NCBI GenBank assembly: GCA_022839045.1
Contig: JALHDI010000077.1
Coordinates: forward strand, 1-13,921
Length of the DNA stretch: 13,921 bases
Origin: Sporomusaceae bacterium
Lineage (GTDB): Bacteria > Bacillota_C > Negativicutes > Sporomusales_B > UBA7701
Direction of reading: 5' to 3'
Under the pieces are notes generated by a model. The model was not told where the DNA came from. It was given only the letters and a program-made list of their open reading frames with translations, and did not search any database. The translations under genes and the position numbers were made by a program. Positions 7,095 through 13,921 of the stretch are shown piece after piece; the first letter of the stretch is position 1, and each line of letters opens with the position of its first letter.

Positions 7095-7463
7095 CTAACA
7101 ATTGCGGTTAAACTCTTCCTGCCGGGCGAGGTGCTCGCCGCGCACCCCCTGCTTATACAGGCGGTAACGGCGCTGGGCCTCCCTGAATGCCACGATGATC
7201 GCCTTCTGCGACGACCCGAAATAGCGGTTCTCGATCTCGCGGCGAATCGCATCCCCGTCGGTGAGCATGTTCCGGCCCTTGAACAGGCTGTCGAGAAAGT
7301 CGTACGTGCTCCTCATGATGACCGAACTGCCGCAATTCTCGATGATGTCGGTATCGCGGTTGATAACGAACCCGAGCATGAACTGGCCGTACATCTGGGT
7401 TATGGGGTTGTTCATCTGCGATTTGGAGTCACCGATGATGTAGACGGTATTGGGGGAGTACAT
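7095..7463 (-). CDS. DUF3870 domain-containing protein
   Basis: 122 residues, a small soluble protein with no signal peptide or membrane span. The pattern matches my memory of DUF3870: an N-terminal strand VYIIGDSK, a central 'GFVINRDTDIIENCGSSV' region in place of the usual 'vgLvIDpetg.IvdadCt', then NMLTDGDAIRREIENRY and GSSQKAIIVAFREAQRRYRLYK. Family members usually cover nearly the whole protein and have no established biochemical role. A conserved cysteine (C44) is present. The start is supported by AGAGGAGGGG about 8 nt upstream. It lies between two catabolic operons on the same strand, after the terminator of the AtoE operon and just before the D-aminoacylase promoter. A regulatory or accessory role in organic-acid or amino-acid metabolism is only a guess from position. 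Confidence 0.75.
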   Translation of the reverse strand: MYSPNTVYIIGDSKSQMNNPITQMYGQFMLGFVINRDTDIIENCGSSVIMRSTYDFLDSLFKGRNMLTDGDAIRREIENRYFGSSQKAIIVAFREAQRRYRLYKQGVRGEHLARQEEFNRNC

Positions 7464-7535
7464 GATCGCGGCCCCTCCTCTGGAAGAATATGCTATCCAT
7501 TCGCCGCCCAGCCCCTTTCTCCCTCCTTGCGAACG

Positions 7536-7560
7536 AAAAAGCCGCCCCTTCCGGGGCGGC
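7536..7560 (-). terminator. terminator of the BKACE-AtoE operon
   Basis: An 8-bp GC stem (GCCGCCCC/GGGGCGGC, loop of 4) is followed on the minus strand by TTTTT. It lies about 50 nt after the AtoE stop codon. It separates that operon from the DUF3870 gene, although some read-through cannot be excluded because no convincing promoter is seen for DUF3870. Confidence 0.85.
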
Positions 7561-7564
7561 CGTC

Positions 7565-7591
7565 AGAAAGCCTGCCGACGGCAGGCTTTCT
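7565..7591. repeat. 12-bp perfect inverted repeat next to the terminator
   Basis: AGAAAGCCTGCC and its exact complement are separated by GAC. As RNA on the minus strand it forms a stable hairpin directly before the T-tailed terminator at 7536-7560. It may protect the 3' end of the mRNA or be a copy of a dispersed repeat. Only one copy is in this window. Confidence 0.6.
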
Positions 7592-7609
7592 GGCGAGACA
7601 AGCTTTTTC

Positions 7610-8953
7610 CTACATCAGGATTTTTGGCAGGATCAGGAAGCCGGCGGTGACGATTACAACCCAGAACATGCAGATGAAGGCCATGAAACCCCAGACTTCC
7701 TTCAACTTCATGCCCACGAGCGCCAGGGCCGGAATGACGTACAGCGGCTGGATGAGGTTGGTCACCTCGTCGCCGTGGACAAACGCGTTCATGACCAGCG
7801 GGATGTTGGCGTTCAGCGCATTCGCGGCCTCCATGAGAATTGGCCCCTGAACGATCCACTGGCCGCCCTGGGAGGGGATGAACAGATTGACGAAAGCGGC
7901 CGAGAAGAAGGACCATGCATAAATGGTATCGACGGTCGCCACCTTGATCAGCAGGCCGGCGACGACCTTGGCGAGGCCGGACGCGGTCATCATGCCCATG
8001 ATGCCGCCGTAGAACGGGAACTGCAGCATAACCTCGGCCGCCGGCCGCATCATGTCTTTGAACGCGGCCACGAATTTGCTGGGAGTATTATAGAGGAATG
8101 TGTTCAGCGTCAGGAACATGAAAATGACGAAGTTGAAATCGAGCGACTTCATGACACCCTTGGTCACGATGCTGTTGATGATTACCGCCAGGCCGGCCGC
8201 GCCGATCAGCAGCATCAGCAGGCGGCTGCTGTTCATCTTGTCGGCCAGCGTTTCATCCTCGTCCTTGGCGACGGTCGCGGCGACCGCCGGTCCGTCCTGC
8301 GGCTCGTAGGTTATCAGTTCGTCGGCGGGCGGCTTCGTGTATACCCCAAGCAGGATGATCGTAACGACCATCACGAAGAATATCGCCGTGTTGACCGGAT
8401 TATAGATGGTAACGTCCTGGGTCCAGATGCCGATGGTTTTCTCGAGGAAGTGCCCTTTGGTCGCCACCAGGGCGTACACGCTCGCGCTCGGGCACCAGGT
8501 CTGGCCCAGCACCATGGTGGTATAGCCGGCGGCGATCGCCAGCGGGAAATGCAGGCCCTTGACGTTGCGCGACAACTGCATCGCGAAGATCGGCGTTAAA
8601 ATCGACGAAAATGCCCAGTTGATCAAGCTGGAGACGAAACCGAAAATAAGCATGACCACCATGGCCATCGAGGCCGAATTCGGCATCCGGGCAACCCTGG
8701 CCAGGAACTTCTCGACCAGCGGCGCCTTGGCCGCCGCGCCGCAGCAAATGACCATGAACGACATCTGGAAGGCGAAGCCGATCATCGTCCACAGGCCGTT
8801 ATACCACCCCAGCACCAGCTTCAGAGGGCCGTCGGGGCTCACCATCAGGCCGAAAATGAATGCGAACAGGGTGAGGATGACGCAAAACACGAATGAATCG
8901 GGGATGTACCGGTCGGCCGCGAACTGGAACGCTCTGGATATCCTCCACAACAT
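7610..8953 (-). CDS. AtoE-family short-chain fatty acid transporter
   Basis: 447 residues, polytopic, full length for the AtoE (short-chain fatty acid transporter) family. These carriers move acetoacetate, butyrate and similar short acids across the cytoplasmic membrane. Family signatures seen are the opening RYIPDSFVFCVILTLFAF (15-32), NLFIPSQGGQWIVQGP (356-371) and GDEVTNLIQPLYVIPA (394-409). A hydrophilic loop with many acidic residues (about 208-240) divides two hydrophobic halves. The start is supported by GGGAGGG 8 nt before the ATG. It is the last gene of the sigma-54 operon, 38 nt after the dehydrogenase gene. BKACE reactions release acetoacetate, so this protein may export that product or import the short beta-hydroxy acid that enters the pathway. 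The direction of transport cannot be read from sequence. Confidence 0.9.
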   Translation of the reverse strand: MLWRISRAFQFAADRYIPDSFVFCVILTLFAFIFGLMVSPDGPLKLVLGWYNGLWTMIGFAFQMSFMVICCGAAAKAPLVEKFLARVARMPNSASMAMVVMLIFGFVSSLINWAFSSILTPIFAMQLSRNVKGLHFPLAIAAGYTTMVLGQTWCPSASVYALVATKGHFLEKTIGIWTQDVTIYNPVNTAIFFVMVVTIILLGVYTKPPADELITYEPQDGPAVAATVAKDEDETLADKMNSSRLLMLLIGAAGLAVIINSIVTKGVMKSLDFNFVIFMFLTLNTFLYNTPSKFVAAFKDMMRPAAEVMLQFPFYGGIMGMMTASGLAKVVAGLLIKVATVDTIYAWSFFSAAFVNLFIPSQGGQWIVQGPILMEAANALNANIPLVMNAFVHGDEVTNLIQPLYVIPALALVGMKLKEVWGFMAFICMFWVVIVTAGFLILPKILM

Positions 8954-8991
8954 AGATCCAACCCTCCCTAAATATCTAAAATTCCGGGGGT

Positions 8992-9936
8992 TTACACATA
9001 ATACTTCGAAGCTTTCAGTTGGTGGATCAGTTTCTTCATAAACCTCTTTTTGATCGCAGCAATCTCGTCCTGCTTATAAGCATAAAAACCCTCGCCCGTC
9101 TTGATGCCCAGCTTTCCCTCCTTCACTTTTTCGCGCAGCAGCCTGTTGGCCTCCTGCGAGTTGTCCATCACCTTCAACAGATTATCGCCCACGACGCACC
9201 AGATATCGAGGCCGCCGAAATCGGCCACCTCCAACTGCCCCGTCGTGGCGTAGCGGAACGCCGGCCCGAACTTGAGCGCCTTGTCGACGTCGGCCGGTTC
9301 GGCGATCCCCTGCTCGATGATCGAGAACGCCTCCCTGGCGACACCCTGCTGGATGCGGTTGGCCACCAGTCCGGGCACATCCTTCAGCACCTTGACCGTC
9401 TGCTTCTTAATCGACCGGTACAGAGCCTCGACTTCCTGATAGATCTCCGCCGGCATGTTGCCGAAGAAGGACAACTCGGCGATCGGCATCAGGTGGCCCG
9501 GGTTGTACCAGTGGCAGACCATCATCCGCTGTTTGCGCGCCTCGCTCACCAGCGCCATCATCGCGTTCAGCGCCAGGCTGGAGGTGTTGCTGGCCAGGAT
9601 GGCCTCGGGGCGGCAGTACTCGTCGAGCTGCTTGAACAGCTTCTGCTTGAGGTCGATATTCTCGGGAGCGGCCTCGATGACATAATCGCGGTCGGCGACC
9701 GCCGTCTTTAGATCGGTGCACGGCGTTATCCTGTCGAGGGCCGCCTGGATCTCGGCCGCGGAGATAAACCCTTCCTCGGCCAGCAACTCAAGCTCCTGCC
9801 CTATCTGTTCCTTCGCCTTGGCCAGCACCTGCTCGCCGGTATCGAACATATTCACATCATAACCGTAGAGCGCGAACGACTCGGCGATAGCGTGCCCCAT
9901 CGTCCCCGCGCCCACGACGCCGATTTTCCTGATCAT
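8992..9936 (-). CDS. 3-hydroxyacyl-CoA dehydrogenase family oxidoreductase
   Basis: 314 residues from the ATG at 9936. An upstream in-frame GTG (9945) directly abuts the previous stop codon and has no usable ribosome binding site, whereas AGGTG lies 6 nt before the ATG. An N-terminal Rossmann fold has the NAD motif GAGTMG (9-14). The catalytic residues of the family are present: Ser in the SNTSSL segment (116-121), H142 in CHWYNP, E154 in PIAEL and N193 in LVANR. The C-terminal helical domain ends with GKLGIKTGEGFYAY (274-287). Classical members oxidise L-3-hydroxyacyl-CoA with NAD+. The variant HWYNPGHLMPIAEL, in place of the HFFNP...VEV of butyrate-pathway enzymes, marks a divergent subgroup. 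Next to a BKACE enzyme it may act on a free beta-hydroxy acid, as L-carnitine dehydrogenase does. The exact substrate is not known. Confidence 0.9.
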   Translation of the reverse strand: MIRKIGVVGAGTMGHAIAESFALYGYDVNMFDTGEQVLAKAKEQIGQELELLAEEGFISAAEIQAALDRITPCTDLKTAVADRDYVIEAAPENIDLKQKLFKQLDEYCRPEAILASNTSSLALNAMMALVSEARKQRMMVCHWYNPGHLMPIAELSFFGNMPAEIYQEVEALYRSIKKQTVKVLKDVPGLVANRIQQGVAREAFSIIEQGIAEPADVDKALKFGPAFRYATTGQLEVADFGGLDIWCVVGDNLLKVMDNSQEANRLLREKVKEGKLGIKTGEGFYAYKQDEIAAIKKRFMKKLIHQLKASKYYV

Positions 9937-9945
9937 AACAGGCAC

Positions 9946-10767
9946 CTACTTTCTGAGATTGAGAATGCTTCTGGCGTCGTCCGGTGTGGCGACTTCCTTG
10001 TTGGCTTCCTTGATAAGGCGAACGGCCCGTTCCACGAATTCGGCGTTTGATTTGGCCAACCGGTCCTTGGCATACAGCACGTTATCCTCCATCCCCACCC
10101 GGACATGGCCGCCGAGAGCGAGCGTCGCGTACAGGATGGGAATATGGCCGGCGCCGATGCCGAACGCAGACCAGGTCGAGCCGGGAGGAAGCAGGCTCTT
10201 GAGATAAACCAGGTTCTCGACCGTCGCCGCCGTCCCGCCGGCCGCCCCCAAAACGAACTGATAGTGCCCGGGAGAAGCGATAACGCCCTTCTTCATATAA
10301 TACAGAGCGTTATAAAGCATGCCGGCGTCGAATACCTCGATCTCCGGCTTCACCCCGATTTCGCTCATCGTCCGGCCCAGCTTCTCGAGGAACTGGGGAT
10401 GATTGATGAACAAACTGTTGTGCATCCAGTTCATCGAACCGGCGTCATAGGAGGCCAGTTCAGGCTTGAGTTCGATGAGGTGGGCCATCCGCGTCTCGTC
10501 GGTGGCGTTCAGGTCGCCCGAAGTCGTGAGATTGAGGACGATATCGCACTTTTCGCGGATAAGGCCGACCGTCGCGGCGAATTTCTCCCTGTTCATCGTT
10601 CCCTTGCCCTCATCGTCGCGCATGTGCAGGTGGGCGATAGCCGCGCCCGCTTGCCAGCACTCGTAGACGTCGGCGGCGATTTCCCGCGGAGTCAGGGGAA
10701 TGTTGGGGTTGTGTTCCTTCGTTGGCCAAGCGCCCGTTGGCGCTACCGACACGATTACTTTCTGCAT
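9946..10767 (-). CDS. BKACE family beta-keto acid cleavage enzyme (Kce/DUF849)
   Basis: 273 residues from the ATG at 10767. GAGGTGA lies about 5 nt upstream, which favours this ATG over the GTG at 10776. The protein aligns closely, from memory, with 3-keto-5-aminohexanoate cleavage enzyme (Kce) of lysine fermentation. That enzyme condenses a beta-keto acid with acetyl-CoA and gives acetoacetate plus an acyl-CoA. Zinc ligands H46 and H48 (HLHMRD) and E227 (VGMEDN) are present, as are the catalytic R223 and D228, the KEHNP segment (17-21), the TTSG loop (81-84) and VKPEIEVFD (139-147). Residue 14 is Trp (TGAWPTKEHN) where Kce has Glu14, so the side-chain pocket differs and the substrate is probably not 3-keto-5-aminohexanoate. 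It is the first gene after the sigma-54 promoter, and its stop codon is 9 nt before the dehydrogenase ATG. It is cytoplasmic. Confidence 0.93.
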   Translation of the reverse strand: MQKVIVSVAPTGAWPTKEHNPNIPLTPREIAADVYECWQAGAAIAHLHMRDDEGKGTMNREKFAATVGLIREKCDIVLNLTTSGDLNATDETRMAHLIELKPELASYDAGSMNWMHNSLFINHPQFLEKLGRTMSEIGVKPEIEVFDAGMLYNALYYMKKGVIASPGHYQFVLGAAGGTAATVENLVYLKSLLPPGSTWSAFGIGAGHIPILYATLALGGHVRVGMEDNVLYAKDRLAKSNAEFVERAVRLIKEANKEVATPDDARSILNLRK

Positions 10768-10810
10768 TCTTGTCACCTCGAAGTTGAATTTGGAATTGCC
10801 TCTAAATATC

Positions 10811-10825
10811 GCAATAACCGTGCCA
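10811..10825 (-). promoter_or_regulatory. sigma-54 (-24/-12) promoter of the BKACE operon
   Basis: The minus strand reads TGGCACGGTTATTGC, an exact match to the TGGCAC-N5-TTGC core, with T before it, as in the YTGGCACG-N4-TTGC consensus. GG and GC are spaced by the obligatory 10 bp. The predicted start is about 10800, giving a leader of about 33 nt before the BKACE ATG. It lies directly downstream of a gene for a sigma-54 activator. Confidence 0.92.
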
Positions 10826-10863
10826 ACAGCTCAAAGCCCGATAAACCGCCGCCTCCCGGCAGC

Positions 10864-10902
10864 AAAAAGCGGGAGACCGATGACAAATTTCATCGGTCTC
10901 CC
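10864..10902 (-). terminator. terminator of the sigma-54 activator gene, containing an operator-like site
   Basis: A perfect 13-bp inverted repeat (GGGAGACCGATGA, loop of 6, TCATCGGTCTCCC; 10871-10902) is followed on the minus strand by GC and TTTTT (10864-10868). It sits between the activator gene and the -24/-12 promoter. The middle of the hairpin is GATGACAAATTTCATC (10879-10894), a copy of the motif repeated at 10948-10985. Confidence 0.8.
10879..10894. promoter_or_regulatory. candidate activator binding site 3 (GATGA-N6-TCATC)
   Basis: GATGACAAATTTCATC differs from the site at 10948-10963 at only two positions, both in its centre. Its centre is about 87 bp upstream of the predicted sigma-54 transcription start, a usual distance for enhancer-binding-protein sites. 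It is embedded in the terminator hairpin, so the palindrome could also be explained by the RNA stem alone. Confidence 0.5.
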
Positions 10903-10944
10903 GTCACGAATAATGCAAAATATCTGAAAAATAACGTCACTGCC

Positions 10945-10988
10945 GGTGATGACAATATTCATCGCTAGTGATGAATATTGTCATCACC
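10945..10988. promoter_or_regulatory. 19-bp perfect inverted repeat: two candidate upstream activating sites
   Basis: GGTGATGACAATATTCATC and its exact complement flank GCTAGT. Each arm contains its own smaller palindrome, GATGA-N6-TCATC (10948-10963 and 10970-10985). The two site centres are 22 bp apart, about two helical turns, which suits cooperative binding by an activator oligomer. They lie about 156 and 178 bp upstream of the predicted sigma-54 start. The repeat overlaps the last codons and stop codon of the activator gene. Confidence 0.7.
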
Positions 10989-12512
10989 AAGCTTCAACCC
11001 GAATTTCTTGGCCTTCTTGACGATCGTGGACTGGTCCACCTTAAGCACCTTGGCCGCTTTGCGGGTGCTGCCGTAGAGGGTCAGCACCCTCTCCAGCGTC
11101 TTTTTCTCGATATTGGCCACAATCTCTTTGAGTCCCGCTTCCCTGGGCATCGGCTCACCGCTGCCGGGATAAACGTTCAGCAGGGTGGCGAGCTGCTCCC
11201 CGCTGATTACCGCGGCCGGCTCGGCGACGATCACCAGCCGCTCGATGATATTTTGCAACTCGCGGATATTGCCGGGCCACGAATACTGCTTCATGATCTC
11301 CAGCCCGGCATCCTCGATAACCGTAACCTTGCCGTATTTGGCGTTGTACGCCGCCAGAAAATGCTCGGCCAGCAGCTCGATATCCTCCGGCCGTGACCGG
11401 AGCGGTGGAATCGCGATGGGGAAAACGTTGAGACGGTAATACAGATCCTCCCGGAACCGCCCCTGTTTGACCAGTTTTTGCAGGTCGCAATTGGTAGCCG
11501 CCAGAATCCTCACGTCGAGCTTCACGGGTTTCGTCCCGCCGATCCGCGCTATCTCCTTATGCTGGATCACCCGCAGCAGCTTCGACTGCAGCTCCAGCGG
11601 CATATCGCCGATCTCGTCGAGCAGCAGCGTCCCCTTGTCCGCCAGCTCGAACATCCCCAGCCTGCCGGTGCCGACCGCGCCGGTGAAGGCGCCTTTCTCG
11701 TAGCCGAACAGCTCGGCCTCGAGCAGATTGGCGGGGATGGCCGCACAGTTCACCTTGATGAACGGCCCTTTATTGCGCGGGCTGTTCGTATAAATCTCGT
11801 TGGCGACAACCTCCTTGCCCACCCCGGTCTCGCCGGCGATCAGCACGGTGACGTCGAGGGGCGCCACCTGATGGATCGCCTCGATGATCTTCGCCGTCGC
11901 AGCGCTGCGGCCGATGAGGCTGTTGTTCAGGTGCAGGCGCCGCAGGTGCTCGATCTCCATGATGCTCTTGACCTTATCCGCCTCGACGGCCTTCATTTTC
12001 TCCTGCGAAGCTTCCAGCTCGGCTTTCATCGTCAACAGGTCGGTGATCTCACGGTCGATGACGACTACGTACTTCACGTTGCCCGCGGCGTCGAAAACCG
12101 GATTGCCGGTGATCAGCATCTTCCTGCCGTTCCTGAGGCTCTCCGCCATCGAATTTACCTGCTTCCTGCGCCTGATCACCTCCGGGGTGACCGCGTTCTT
12201 ATACAGGCCGGCCGCCTCGAGATCCCTGACGTACTTGCCGACGACCTCCTCGGGTTCGATGCCGGTTATGCGCGTGTAGGCCTTGTTCACGTACAGCGTC
12301 TTGCCCGCCCCGTCGGCGATATAAATGCCGTCGTAGACGTGATCGCCGAGCTCGCGGAAATCGAACTCGGCCGTGCGGCGGAATTCCTCCAGCACCTTGC
12401 CGAGCCCCGCCGCCACCTGTTCGCTCTCGCACCGCGCGCAGCCGCCGGCGGCGATCCTCCCGATCAGGTCCTCCAGAAATGCCTGGGCCGTAAACTTGTC
12501 CTGTCCGCTCAC
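10965..12512 (-). CDS. sigma-54-dependent transcriptional activator with PAS domain
   Basis: 515 residues from a GTG at 12512. The AGGGGGTGAT ribosome binding site (12516-12525) decides this start. The longer frame upstream would begin inside the guaB terminator. Domains: a short N-terminal region with a CxxC (C25, C28), a PAS sensor domain (about 53-160; LGDHVYDGIYIADGAGK at its start), a coiled-coil linker (about 160-195), an AAA+ sigma-54-interaction domain with Walker A GETGVGKE (227-234), GAFTGA (274-279, the loop that contacts sigma-54), Walker B TLLLDEIGDMP (295-305) and the FREDLYYRLNVFPI region, and a C-terminal TyrR-like helix-turn-helix (about 467-507, STRKAAKVLKVDQSTIVKK). It binds DNA upstream and uses ATP to open sigma-54 promoters. 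The adjacent -24/-12 promoter makes the BKACE operon its evident target. The PAS domain may sense a pathway metabolite, which is an inference. Confidence 0.95.
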   Translation of the reverse strand: MSGQDKFTAQAFLEDLIGRIAAGGCARCESEQVAAGLGKVLEEFRRTAEFDFRELGDHVYDGIYIADGAGKTLYVNKAYTRITGIEPEEVVGKYVRDLEAAGLYKNAVTPEVIRRRKQVNSMAESLRNGRKMLITGNPVFDAAGNVKYVVVIDREITDLLTMKAELEASQEKMKAVEADKVKSIMEIEHLRRLHLNNSLIGRSAATAKIIEAIHQVAPLDVTVLIAGETGVGKEVVANEIYTNSPRNKGPFIKVNCAAIPANLLEAELFGYEKGAFTGAVGTGRLGMFELADKGTLLLDEIGDMPLELQSKLLRVIQHKEIARIGGTKPVKLDVRILAATNCDLQKLVKQGRFREDLYYRLNVFPIAIPPLRSRPEDIELLAEHFLAAYNAKYGKVTVIEDAGLEIMKQYSWPGNIRELQNIIERLVIVAEPAAVISGEQLATLLNVYPGSGEPMPREAGLKEIVANIEKKTLERVLTLYGSTRKAAKVLKVDQSTIVKKAKKFGLKLGDDNIHH

Positions 12513-12515
12513 ATT

Positions 12516-12525
12516 ATCACCCCCT
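12516..12525 (-). promoter_or_regulatory. ribosome binding site deciding the activator start
   Basis: AGGGGGTGAT matches the anti-Shine-Dalgarno complement AGGAGGTGAT at nine of ten positions and lies 3 nt before the GTG at 12512 (7 nt from its AGGGGG core). It rules out the longer in-frame start at 12602. Confidence 0.8.
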
Positions 12526-12533
12526 CTACACCC

Positions 12534-12562
12534 ACTATAAAACAAGAACCGTGCCGGCACAA
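12534..12562 (-). promoter_or_regulatory. candidate promoter of the activator gene
   Basis: TTGTGC (12557-12562, 3/6) and TATAGT (12534-12539, 5/6) are 17 bp apart on the minus strand, downstream of the guaB terminator. A start near 12527 would leave a very short leader ending in the strong ribosome binding site. A degenerate -24/-12-like sequence overlaps it (12543-12556). Confidence 0.5.
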
Positions 12563-12572
12563 CAGGGCAACG

Positions 12573-12597
12573 AAAAAACCGCCCCGTGCGGGGCGGC
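12573..12597 (-). terminator. guaB terminator
   Basis: An 8-bp GC stem (CCGCCCCG/CGGGGCGG with a 2-nt spacer, giving a 4-nt loop when the innermost C-G pair opens) is followed on the minus strand by TTTTTT. It starts 6 nt after the guaB stop codon. It separates guaB from the activator gene, so the activator needs its own promoter. Confidence 0.9.
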
Positions 12598-12603
12598 TTC
12601 ACA

Positions 12604-13921
<1,318 letters not shown>

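Noticed and set aside
7565..7591. Part of a CRISPR or mobile-element end
   Set aside because: Only a single inverted repeat is present, with no repeated spacing, no direct target duplication and no transposase. It is better seen as a 3'-end hairpin beside the terminator.
8992..9936. L-carnitine dehydrogenase identity for the dehydrogenase
   Set aside because: BKACE neighbours make it tempting, but the segment around the catalytic His (CHWYNPGHLMPIAEL) and the C-terminus differ from the carnitine dehydrogenases that I recall. The general family name is safer.
12513..12602. Upstream extension of the activator gene to an ATG at 12602
   Set aside because: The extra 30 codons run through the guaB terminator and the candidate promoter, and a near-perfect ribosome binding site sits before the GTG at 12512.

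Overview
The window looks like chromosomal DNA of a GC-rich, anaerobic Firmicutes-type bacterium. The evidence is strong AGGAGG-like ribosome binding sites, sigma-A promoters close to consensus, GC-rich intrinsic terminators with T-runs, a sigma-54 enhancer-binding protein with a TyrR-like helix-turn-helix, and the combination of a BKACE enzyme, an AtoE transporter and a DUF3870 protein. A Negativicutes/Sporomusaceae-like source would fit, but this is inferred from gene content and not proven. No mobile element, CRISPR array, tRNA or rRNA was seen. Nine of the ten genes lie on the minus strand, and the plus strand is C-rich throughout. The minus strand is therefore probably the leading strand, and the single plus-strand gene would be transcribed against replication.

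Layout from left to right. (1) Cell envelope, 1-3967: a TagA/WecG/CpsF glycosyltransferase (75-806, -), a bifunctional class A penicillin-binding protein (884-2917, -), and a divergently transcribed membrane-anchored polysaccharide deacetylase (3040-3933, +). (2) N-acyl-D-amino acid unit, 3991-7094: a D-aminoacylase-family amidohydrolase (5339-6940, -) followed by a 437-residue polytopic carrier (3991-5304, -). It is preceded by a sigma-A promoter and a leader ending in a terminator hairpin just before the start codon, which suggests attenuation. (3) A small DUF3870 protein (7095-7463, -). (4) Beta-keto acid unit, 7536-10825: a canonical -24/-12 sigma-54 promoter drives a BKACE/Kce-type beta-keto acid cleavage enzyme, a 3-hydroxyacyl-CoA-dehydrogenase-family oxidoreductase and an AtoE short-chain fatty acid transporter, closed by a strong terminator. 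(5) The PAS-AAA+-HTH sigma-54 activator (10965-12512, -), immediately upstream of the operon it probably controls. (6) The 3'-terminal ~90% of guaB (IMP dehydrogenase), cut by the right edge.

The most interesting part is regions 4 and 5. A 16-bp motif GATGA-N6-TCATC occurs three times between the activator gene and the sigma-54 promoter, at about -87, -156 and -178 from the predicted start. Two copies form a perfect 19-bp inverted repeat that overlaps the end of the activator's own coding sequence, and the third lies inside the activator's terminator. These are good candidates for its upstream activating sites. The likely chemistry is oxidation of a beta-hydroxy acid to a beta-keto acid, then BKACE cleavage with acetyl-CoA to acetoacetate plus an acyl-CoA, with AtoE moving acetoacetate or a short acid across the membrane. 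The BKACE has Trp14 where Kce has the Glu that I recall contacting the substrate amino group, so the substrate is probably not 3-keto-5-aminohexanoate and is unknown.
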